The notes beneath the pieces were generated by a model. That model saw only the letters and a list, made by a program, of their open reading frames with translations, ran no database searches and was not told where the DNA came from. From contig CALDHY010000032.1 in the NCBI GenBank assembly GCA_937901445.1, positions 1-37,650 of the forward strand: a stretch of 37,650 bases of DNA, in the 5' to 3' direction. Made by a program: the position numbers and the translations under genes. Each line of letters begins with the position of its first letter. Position 1 is the first letter of the stretch. Shown piece by piece: positions 31,150 through 37,650 of the stretch. This DNA comes from an uncultured Selenomonadales bacterium (GTDB lineage Bacteria; Bacillota; Negativicutes; Selenomonadales; Selenomonadaceae).

Positions 31150-32166
31150 ATGAAAGCGGCAGTTTATCACGGTAAACAAGATGTTCGTATTGAAAATGTA
31201 CCGGTGCGGGAAATTAACGCGGATGAAGTTTTGATTAAGGTTGCATATTGCGGCGTTTGCGGGACAGACGTTCACATTTACAACGCAGAAGGCGGCGCGT
31301 TTGCAGTAACTCCGCCGTTAATTCCGGGACACGAATTTTCAGGCGTCATTGAAAAAATTGGCGGCGCGGTTAAAAATTTGCAAGTTGGAGACCACGTAAG
31401 CGGCGACCCAAATATTATGTGCGGGAAATGTTATTTTTGCCGAAACGGTATGGAGCATTTTTGTACTGATAATATTGGTGTTGGTACAACGGTTGACGGC
31501 GGATTTGCCGAATATGTTGCAATGAAGGCAAGCCATGTTTTCAAAGTTCCCAAAAATCTTGATTTACTTTGCGCGGCAATGAGTGAGCCGGTTTCTTGTT
31601 GCGTTCACGGTATGGATTTATGCAAGATTAAGCACGGCGATACAGTTTTGGTAATGGGCGGCGGTCCAATAGGAATGATTTCTGTACAGCTTGCTAAAAT
31701 TGCGGGCGCGGGGCTTGTCATTTTATCTGAACCGGTTGAAGAAAAAAGAAATTTGGCGTTGAAACTCGGCGCAGATTTAACTGTAAACCCTATCGCAGAA
31801 AATCTTGATGAATTTTTGGCGGGAGTAACTCAAAATGTAAATTGCGTTATTGAATGTGTCGGCAATGTTCGCACTCAAGCTGACGCCCTGCGCATTGCCG
31901 GTAAAAAAGCAACGGTAATGTTTTTTGGACTTGTAGGACCTGACGCCGAATTGAAAGTTAAACCGGATATGATTTTCAAAAAAGAATTAACCGTTACTTC
32001 ATCGTTTATCAATCCTTATACTTTCCCTCGCGCCGTCGAATTAATTTCACGTGGCAGAATCAGTTTTGACGGGATTATTACAAGTGTTGTACCGCTTGAG
32101 GAATTGCCAAAAGTTTTGGCTGACGATTCAACCCGTCGCGCAGGTAAAGTTGTTATTAAATTGTAA
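31150..32166 (+). CDS. Zinc-dependent medium-chain alcohol dehydrogenase
   Basis: This 338-residue NAD(P)-dependent enzyme shows the catalytic zinc ligands in CGVCGTDVHIY and PGHEFSG. The structural zinc cysteines are in MCGKCYFCRNGMEHFC and the Rossmann motif is VMGGGPIGMI. It is close in type to sorbitol, threonine and galactitol-phosphate dehydrogenases, but the substrate cannot be decided. The SD is GAAAGGAGAG. cobQ follows after 12 bases. Confidence 0.88.
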   Translation: MKAAVYHGKQDVRIENVPVREINADEVLIKVAYCGVCGTDVHIYNAEGGAFAVTPPLIPGHEFSGVIEKIGGAVKNLQVGDHVSGDPNIMCGKCYFCRNGMEHFCTDNIGVGTTVDGGFAEYVAMKASHVFKVPKNLDLLCAAMSEPVSCCVHGMDLCKIKHGDTVLVMGGGPIGMISVQLAKIAGAGLVILSEPVEEKRNLALKLGADLTVNPIAENLDEFLAGVTQNVNCVIECVGNVRTQADALRIAGKKATVMFFGLVGPDAELKVKPDMIFKKELTVTSSFINPYTFPRAVELISRGRISFDGIITSVVPLEELPKVLADDSTRRAGKVVIKL

Positions 32167-32178
32167 GGGGAAATTTTT

Positions 32179-33618
32179 TTGGCAAAATATATAATGATTC
32201 AAGGCACGGCGTCGCACGTCGGCAAAAGTATTTTAACTGCGGCGTTATGCCGAATTTTTTTTCAGGAAGGTTTTAAAGTTGCGCCTTTCAAAAGTCAAAA
32301 TATGGCACTCAATTCTTATGTAACGGCGGACGGCTTGGAAATGGGCAGAGCGCAAGTTGCACAGGCGGAGGCGGCGAATATTGCGCCAAATGTTTTAATG
32401 AATCCCGTACTTTTAAAACCTACAGGCAATTCAACTTCGCAGGTTATAATTAATGGTAAACCCGTTGGAATTATGAGCGCGGCAGAATATCACGGCGGCT
32501 ATTCTTTAAAGGCGTTCAGAGCCGCTACAAACGCCGTAGCGCGTCTTTCTGAAGAGTTTGATATAATTGTTGTCGAAGGCGCGGGAAGCCCCGCTGAAGT
32601 CAATCTGAAGGCAAATGACATAGTTAATATGCGCGTGGCGAAACATTTAAACGCGCCGGTAATTTTGGTGGCTGATATTGACAGGGGCGGCTGTTTGGCG
32701 GCGATTGTAGGGACGCTTGCACTGCTTGACGAAGACGAAAGAAATTTAGTTAAAGGAATTGTGATAAATAAATTTCGCGGCGATGTGAAACTTTTTTTAC
32801 CGGCGGTTGAGTTTCTGGAAAATAAAACGGGCAAGCCGGTACTTGGAATTTTGCCGCACATTGAAAAACTCGGTATTGATGACGAAGATTCAGTTTCACT
32901 TGACGATAAAATTTCAGGCGGCGGCGAAATTAACATTGCGGTAATTCGGCTTAACAAAATTTCCAACTTTACAGATTTTGACAGTCTAGCCGGCGAACCG
33001 GACGTAAATTTATTTTATGCCAAAAATGCGGCTGAACTTGACGCAGCAGATTTAATTATTTTGCCCGGCAGTAAAAATACTTCTGAAGATTTAATTTGGC
33101 TTAAGGAAAATAATTTTGTCGCGCAGATTTTGAAAAAGCCTGTAATTGGAATTTGCGGCGGCTTTCAAATGTTGGGTAGGAAAATTTTTGACCCGTTGCA
33201 AACTGAATCAAGCCACGTTGAACTTGACGGCTTAAACTTGTTGCCGCTGGAAACAACTTTTGCCGAAAATAAATTTACAAAACAAGTTACGGTTGACGCG
33301 GCAGACTTTAATTTTTTGGGCAGTCATATTCACGCGGAAAATCTTGACGGCTACGAAATTCATTCCGGCGTTACCAATATTTCAGAAAAATTTATTACGG
33401 CTGAAAATGTTTTGGGTACGTACATTCACGGGATTTTTGACAATGACAGTTTCCGGCGGCAAATTCTAAATGCAATTCGGTTCAAAAAAAATCTGCCGCC
33501 TCTCGAAGTTACAAGAAATTTCCGCGCAGAAAAGCAAAAAAATTACGAACGACTCGCAAAAATCGTCCGTGAAAATTTAAATATGGAACTGTTGAATAAA
33601 ATTATTTTTAATGAATGA
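32179..33618 (+). CDS. cobQ: Adenosylcobyric acid synthase
   Basis: This 479-residue enzyme amidates four carboxylates of adenosylcobyrinate diamide in vitamin B12 synthesis, using glutamine and ATP. The N-terminal ATP-binding motif is QGTASHVGKSILTAALC, followed by PFKSQNMALNSYVT. The C-terminal glutamine amidotransferase domain has the Cys in GICGGFQMLG and the catalytic His in GTYIHGIFDN. The start is TTG 32179. No other B12 genes are present. It follows the dehydrogenase by 12 bases. Confidence 0.93.
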   Translation: MAKYIMIQGTASHVGKSILTAALCRIFFQEGFKVAPFKSQNMALNSYVTADGLEMGRAQVAQAEAANIAPNVLMNPVLLKPTGNSTSQVIINGKPVGIMSAAEYHGGYSLKAFRAATNAVARLSEEFDIIVVEGAGSPAEVNLKANDIVNMRVAKHLNAPVILVADIDRGGCLAAIVGTLALLDEDERNLVKGIVINKFRGDVKLFLPAVEFLENKTGKPVLGILPHIEKLGIDDEDSVSLDDKISGGGEINIAVIRLNKISNFTDFDSLAGEPDVNLFYAKNAAELDAADLIILPGSKNTSEDLIWLKENNFVAQILKKPVIGICGGFQMLGRKIFDPLQTESSHVELDGLNLLPLETTFAENKFTKQVTVDAADFNFLGSHIHAENLDGYEIHSGVTNISEKFITAENVLGTYIHGIFDNDSFRRQILNAIRFKKNLPPLEVTRNFRAEKQKNYERLAKIVRENLNMELLNKIIFNE

Positions 33619-33656
33619 AATCCCTAGCCCCTAATCCTTAATCCTTAGTCCTTAAA
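33619..33656 (-). repeat. Heptad array between cobQ and sstT
   Basis: On the minus strand the units read TAAGGAC, TAAGGAT, TAAGGAT, TAGGGGC, TAGGGAT. They lie right after the sstT stop and right before the end of cobQ. The orientation follows sstT. Confidence 0.8.
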
Positions 33657-33657
33657 A

Positions 33658-34899
33658 TCAGCGCGGGATTAAATCTGAAGGTTTAAGTTGCCCTTTTTTG
33701 GCGCGGCGGGCAAATTCTGCAGTTGCCGTAAAAAGTACGTCGCTTGAAGAATTTAGCGCAGTTTCACAAGAATCCTGCAACACGCCGATTATAAATCCTA
33801 CGCCTACAACTTGCATTGAAATATCGCTTGAAATTCCAAAACTTGAACAAGCAACCGGAATTAATAAAAGTGAACCGCCTGCAACGCCCGACGCGCCGCA
33901 AGCTCCAACTGTCGCAATGATACAAAGTAATAACGCCGTCGGCATATCTACATTAATTCCTAAAGTGTGTGCAGTTGCCAAACTTAAAACGGCGATTGTT
34001 ATTGACGCGCCCGCCATGTTGATTGTTGCACCGAGCGGGATTGATACCGAATATAAATTTTCGTCAAGTCTTAATCTTTTGCACAAACTCATATTTACGG
34101 GGATATTTGCCGCTGAACTCCTTGTAAAAAAGGCGTAAATTCCACTTTCGCGCAGGGTTGCAAAAACCAGCGGATAAGGATTCATTCCGATTTTTAACCA
34201 TACAATCAGCGGATTCATTATCAACGCCACACTGAAAAACGCCCCCAAAAGTACCGCCAATAATTTTGCATAGCCCAAAAGTGCGTCAACGCCGGAAGTT
34301 CCAATAGCATCAGCTACAAGCCCCATAATTCCGAACGGCGCAAAACGAATTACCCATTGTACAACTTGAGTAACTGCACGCGCCAAATCTGCAAGTACTT
34401 CGTGCGTTCCGTCGCCCGCGTTTCTCAATGCTAAGCCGACAATAACGCCCCACGCCAAAATTCCTATGTAGTTTGCATTTGTCAGCGCGTGTATAGGATT
34501 GTCAACGATATTCATAATTACGTTTTGCAAAACTTCAACAATTCCGCTCGGCGGCGTAATGCTTGAGCCTTCAGTTTGCAAATTTAAAGTTGTCGGAAAT
34601 AAAAATGACGCCGTAACCGCTACCAATGACGCGCAAAACGTCCCTATCACGTACAACTGAATTATCGGCTTCATTGAAGAACTTGATTCTGATTTTTGAG
34701 AAAGGGCATTCATTACCAAAACGAAAACCAAAATTGGCGCAACGCCTTTCAGCGCGTTTACAAACAATTTGCCGAAAACCGCAATAACGGGAATTACCGC
34801 CGGTACAAATATTGCTAAAATAATTCCTACTACCAGACCTACGGCGATTAATTTTATTAATGCTGTTTCGCCGTAAATCTTACCTACTTTGCCTAACAT
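33658..34899 (-). CDS. sstT: Serine/threonine:sodium symporter
   Basis: This 413-residue membrane protein of the dicarboxylate/amino acid:cation symporter (DAACS) family has about eight helices plus re-entrant loops. Segments such as [35 protein letters not shown] (the serine-rich loop) and [18 protein letters not shown] (the substrate/Na region) match SstT. It imports serine and threonine with Na+. The SD is GGAGGTTG. Confidence 0.92.
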   Translation of the reverse strand: MLGKVGKIYGETALIKLIAVGLVVGIILAIFVPAVIPVIAVFGKLFVNALKGVAPILVFVLVMNALSQKSESSSSMKPIIQLYVIGTFCASLVAVTASFLFPTTLNLQTEGSSITPPSGIVEVLQNVIMNIVDNPIHALTNANYIGILAWGVIVGLALRNAGDGTHEVLADLARAVTQVVQWVIRFAPFGIMGLVADAIGTSGVDALLGYAKLLAVLLGAFFSVALIMNPLIVWLKIGMNPYPLVFATLRESGIYAFFTRSSAANIPVNMSLCKRLRLDENLYSVSIPLGATINMAGASITIAVLSLATAHTLGINVDMPTALLLCIIATVGACGASGVAGGSLLLIPVACSSFGISSDISMQVVGVGFIIGVLQDSCETALNSSSDVLFTATAEFARRAKKGQLKPSDLIPR

Positions 34900-34931
34900 T
34901 TAACAACCTCCAAAAAAAATTTTCAGCGCAG

Positions 34932-34960
34932 ATTATACCACTGATAAAACTTACTTGCAA
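34932..34960 (-). promoter_or_regulatory. Promoter of sstT
   Basis: On the minus strand TTGCAA (34960-34955), 17 bases and TATAAT (34937-34932), preceded by TGG, give an extended -10 promoter. Confidence 0.65.
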
Positions 34961-35031
34961 AATTCGTTTGGCAGGAAAAAATTTGACGTTGCAGAATTTT
35001 AGGGCAGATTAATTTAGAAAGAAGCGATAAC

Positions 35032-36087
35032 TTGATACAGATAAAAAATTTGGGCTTGCAACTTGCCCAAAAAGAAATTTTTTCAGATTTAAATATTGAA
35101 GTTAAACGCGGCGAAAAACTCGGAATAACGGGCGGCGAAGGCGCGGGCAAATCTTCCTTGCTTGATATTTTGGCGGGCAGATTAATTCAAACTGAAGGCG
35201 AAGTCAATATTTCCGGCGAAATTTTAACCGTAACCGGCAACATTTCAGCAGATTTTTCAGAATTGCGAATGGCTGAAATGTCTGCACTTGAAAAATTAAA
35301 ACGCACCGTTCGCCACTTGAACGACGAAGAAATTATTTTGCTGCTCGATGAACCTACAAAAAATCTTGACGCTGAAGGCACTGAATGGCTGATAAATTTT
35401 TTGCTCGAACACCAAAATTTAACCGCCGTTATCGTCAGCAACAACCGTTATTTTCTCAAACGTACCTGCCCAAAAATTATTCGGCTCGGCAATATTCAAA
35501 CTCCAAAACTTAACTTAGAATGTCAACCGCTCCCCGCAAATTCTGCCGTTCTTGAAGTAAAAAGCCTTTTAAAAGTTCGTTCCGGCGAAACTTTATTTAA
35601 ACACGTCGGCTTTACAATTAGACAGGGACAAAAAGTAGCGTTCGTCGGCAAAAATAATCTCGGACGTTCAAAACTTTTGAAAACTTTGTTCACGGCGTGG
35701 CAAACTCCAAATTCAAACGGCGGCGCAGAACAAGGTACAATAAAATTCGCCGAAGGCTTGAAAGTGGCTTATATGCCGAGAGTTTATTCAAGCGCAACGG
35801 CGAAAATTGAGTTGGAAAATCTGCGCGACAGCGGCGCAAATCTTTTACTTTTGGACGCGCCGACAGCTTGCTTGGATTTACCGGCGATTGAGGAACTTGA
35901 ACGCGCCCTGCAAAATTTTCAAGGTACAATTATTTTTTCTGAAGAAGACCGCGCCTTTCTGGAAAATGTTGCAAACAGAATCATTGACATTGCGCCGAGC
36001 GGTACGGTTGACAGAATTTCAACCTATGAAGAATTTTTGGCTAATGAAACTGTCAAACAACAAATCAAGGAAAAATATAATTTTTAA
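35032..36087 (+). CDS. Degenerate ABC-F-like ATP-binding protein
   Basis: This 351-residue protein has two shrunken ABC domains and no membrane part. Domain 1 has Walker A GGEGAGKSS (residues 34-42) and Walker B IILLLDEPT (101-109), but only about 60 residues lie between them and no LSGGQ signature is present. Domain 2 has an altered Walker A (GKNNLGRS, 206-213) and LLLLDAPT (271-278), where the catalytic Glu is Ala, again without a signature. Normal ABC-F proteins have 500-650 residues. It may bind but not hydrolyse ATP, or be decaying. The start is TTG 35032 with SD AAGAAGCG. Confidence 0.75.
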   Translation: MIQIKNLGLQLAQKEIFSDLNIEVKRGEKLGITGGEGAGKSSLLDILAGRLIQTEGEVNISGEILTVTGNISADFSELRMAEMSALEKLKRTVRHLNDEEIILLLDEPTKNLDAEGTEWLINFLLEHQNLTAVIVSNNRYFLKRTCPKIIRLGNIQTPKLNLECQPLPANSAVLEVKSLLKVRSGETLFKHVGFTIRQGQKVAFVGKNNLGRSKLLKTLFTAWQTPNSNGGAEQGTIKFAEGLKVAYMPRVYSSATAKIELENLRDSGANLLLLDAPTACLDLPAIEELERALQNFQGTIIFSEEDRAFLENVANRIIDIAPSGTVDRISTYEEFLANETVKQQIKEKYNF

Positions 36088-36165
36088 GGATTAAGGATTA
36101 AGGATTAAGGGCTAAGGGTTAAGGAAAAAAGGAAAAATCCCTAGCTTTTGAATCCCAGCCCTTAA
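36085..36165. repeat. Convergent heptad arrays between the ABC-F-like and SHMT-like genes
   Basis: Forward units (TAAGGAT three times, TAAGGGC, TAAGGGT, TAAGG) start at the ABC-F-like stop (TAA 36085-36087). After an A-rich centre, inverted elements (ATCCCTAGC, AATCCCAGCCCTTAA) end in the stop codon of the convergent SHMT-like gene (TAA 36164-36162). Both genes thus end in the same array pair. Confidence 0.85.
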
Positions 36166-37451
36166 ATCGTGCCGTAAACTAACGCCTTCATCATTAAATC
36201 TGCGTCGCGTTCCTGTACAATTTCTGATTCCGGCAACCATTCATCTGAAAACAGCGGCAAATTTTCAACCATTTCTTTAATTATTTTGCTGACGGCTTTT
36301 ATTGACTGCGAATCTTGCGGCGATTTTAAAAATTCGCCCAAAGTCAAGCCGATTGTAAACATATCTTCTTCATAAAGCGCGCGCGTTGTAGGGTCTAAAC
36401 TCGACAACCGCAAAATTGGAATAGAAATTTTGTCGTCGGAAGTCATTAAATTTTCTGCGTCAACCAATAAACCGGCTTGCTCCAAATTTTTTACTGTAGA
36501 TTTCACGTCAACATTTTTTGGGAATTTTGCAAGTACCAAATGATTTTCAGTCGGCGCACAAAGTACCTCGACGCCGGATTTTTTCAAGCCGTTTTCAAGG
36601 GCGCGGGCGTTATCCAAAACTTGTTGGGCGTAATGTCCATATTCTTCAGAATCCACTTCGTGAAAAGTTATTGCCAACGCAGCCAAAACATTTTTTTTCA
36701 AGGATACGTGCCCGGTGTCCACAACCTTTTTTTCGATTAATTCGGCAAATTTACTTTTCGTCAAAATAATACCCGTTTGCGGTCCGTGCAGTGCGTCACT
36801 TGCTGAAAAAGTTGCAACGTCGGCGTAAGGTACGGGCGATTTTATTTTTTTGGCGGCGATTAAGCCGGAATTTTGCCCTAAGTCAACCCACAATTTCGCC
36901 CCGACTTCATCAGCGATTGAACGCAATTTTTTATAGTCGATATTGTGCGGATAATTAACCGGCGAATAGATTATAAGCACCGGCTTATTTTTCAACGCGG
37001 AATATCTTACTTTGTCGAAATTTAATTTTAAATCGTGCGGCTCCAGCGCAAATTTTATAAAGTCATATTGCATTTGTTCGCCGGTACAATGTTCACTTTT
37101 GCGCAGGTTGAAAGACAAAATTTTATCGCCGTTTTTTGCCAATGCTTGAAGTACCACGCGGGACGCCGCCACGTGATTACCAATCCTGAGTATTGCGTGT
37201 TCAGCTTTAAAAATTTCGCAAACTCTTTTTATCGCCAATTTTTCAACGCGGCTGTAATGTTCAATCATATCATAGCCAATATTATCATTGCCGAGCGCGC
37301 TGCCTTTCAGATATTGAGAGAGCGGCGAGGCGGCGTTATCTGTAGGAATTAATGAAAGGCTTGAAATTTGCCTGTCGAACGACGCCTTAAGCAATTCGTA
37401 TAAATCGGGGTCGAATTTTTTTAGTTGTTTGAATAGTTTTTGATTTACCAT
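36162..37451 (-). CDS. Serine hydroxymethyltransferase-like pseudoenzyme
   Basis: This 429-residue protein aligns along its length with SHMT. ADEVGAKLWVDLGQNSGLIA matches the SHMT block ADEVGA-L-VDMAH-AGL-A and keeps the PLP-ring Asp (D190). SPVPYADVATFSASDALHGP lines up without gaps with the SHMT block VPHADVVTTTTHKTLAGP, so the Schiff-base lysine is an aspartate here (D219) and the preceding His is Ser. The His of VDMAH is Gln. SHMT chemistry is therefore unlikely. It may bind a ligand or act as a regulatory paralogue. ATG 37451 has SD AAGGGAG. Confidence 0.78.
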   Translation of the reverse strand: MVNQKLFKQLKKFDPDLYELLKASFDRQISSLSLIPTDNAASPLSQYLKGSALGNDNIGYDMIEHYSRVEKLAIKRVCEIFKAEHAILRIGNHVAASRVVLQALAKNGDKILSFNLRKSEHCTGEQMQYDFIKFALEPHDLKLNFDKVRYSALKNKPVLIIYSPVNYPHNIDYKKLRSIADEVGAKLWVDLGQNSGLIAAKKIKSPVPYADVATFSASDALHGPQTGIILTKSKFAELIEKKVVDTGHVSLKKNVLAALAITFHEVDSEEYGHYAQQVLDNARALENGLKKSGVEVLCAPTENHLVLAKFPKNVDVKSTVKNLEQAGLLVDAENLMTSDDKISIPILRLSSLDPTTRALYEEDMFTIGLTLGEFLKSPQDSQSIKAVSKIIKEMVENLPLFSDEWLPESEIVQERDADLMMKALVYGTI

Positions 37452-37650
37452 AGAAAAATCTCCCTTCGGTCGATTTTAGGGGTTAGTGGTTAGGGATTAG
37501 GGGGAAATGTCGCCCGGCAACCGCGCAGACGCGCCTATTTCTTGGAGCGTACGAAAACGTAAAACGCGGACGTTTAGAATAGTTTGAGCGTATAGAAACG
37601 CAAAGCGCATGTGCGGGCGACGAGTTTTTCTTTGGTACTTTCTTTTTGCG
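37452..37650. other. Right-end intergenic region with repeats
   Basis: No gene is seen. It holds a short heptad-like stretch (TTAGGGGTTAGTGG... on the plus strand, 37478-37504). Two imperfect copies follow of GAGCGTAnnnAAACGnAAAnCGC (about 37555 and 37589). A GTCGCCCG/CGGGCGAC inverted pair encloses about 100 bases (37509-37621). The window then ends in the TTTCTTTGGTACTTTCTTTTTGCG element also seen at 10411. Confidence 0.6.

Noticed and set aside
34983..35011. Promoter for the ABC-F-like gene (TTGACG)
   Set aside because: No acceptable -10 lies at 16-18 bases, so I do not call it.

Overview
The window reads as a chromosomal stretch of a low-GC bacterium of the Bacillota. An O-antigen ligase-like gene and a heptosyltransferase-like GT9 gene point to an outer membrane with LPS, so a diderm lineage such as the Negativicutes is my best guess. 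A SCIFF peptide gene, best known from Clostridia, fits Bacillota but not specifically Negativicutes. TTG and GTG starts are common, promoters are sigma-A-like, and Shine-Dalgarno (SD) sites are strong. No phage, IS element, CRISPR array, rRNA or tRNA was seen.

Left edge (1 to about 865): this DNA looks foreign. It is much more AT-rich than the rest, cuts off the 3' end of an AraC-type regulator gene, and contains on the minus strand a 188-codon frame with five UGA codons but no UAA or UAG. That suggests a genome in which UGA is a sense codon (Gly or Trp). A chimeric assembly and a real insertion are both possible.

1718-9305: two Gfo/Idh/MocA oxidoreductases flank an acyl-CoA thioesterase. 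Then come a YczE-like membrane protein, a C_GCAxxG_C_C redox protein, a compact candidate small RNA with its own promoter and terminator, an AICAR transformylase (PurH C-domain only), an O-antigen ligase and, convergent with it, a GT9 glycosyltransferase. The 5' end of the GT9 gene is triplicated in 109-bp tandem units.

9541-14350: ung, ctpA, an orphan metal ABC permease, a VWA protein fused to an HTH-like domain, and a small secreted protein.

14412-22717: a complete F1Fo ATP synthase operon (atpI-B-E-F-H-A-G-D-C) with unusual passengers. An RNHCP zinc-ribbon gene lies between atpE and atpF, a four-helix-bundle (S23/IVP-like) gene flanked by repeat arrays lies between atpG and atpD, and a folded RNA element lies between atpD and atpC. 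The gamma subunit carries an extra insert of about 67 residues.

22747-28059: a PHP phosphatase, a G-domain-only HydF-like GTPase, a secreted protein, an AmrS-like radical SAM protein, a GRAM-like protein lacking a normal start, a Ser/Thr kinase divergent from an XRE regulator, and the SCIFF precursor peptide.

28101-37451: argF, an HMA-like protein, a secreted nucleoside-hydrolase-like (DUF1593) protein, a zinc alcohol dehydrogenase, cobQ, sstT, a degenerate ABC-F-like protein and a serine hydroxymethyltransferase paralogue that has lost its PLP lysine.

Across the window, intergenic gaps hold short tandem arrays of two families, TTAAGGA-like heptads and TAGTGTGG-like octads. They usually begin exactly at a stop codon and run in the direction of transcription. 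Some are followed by their own reverse complement and could fold into long hairpins.
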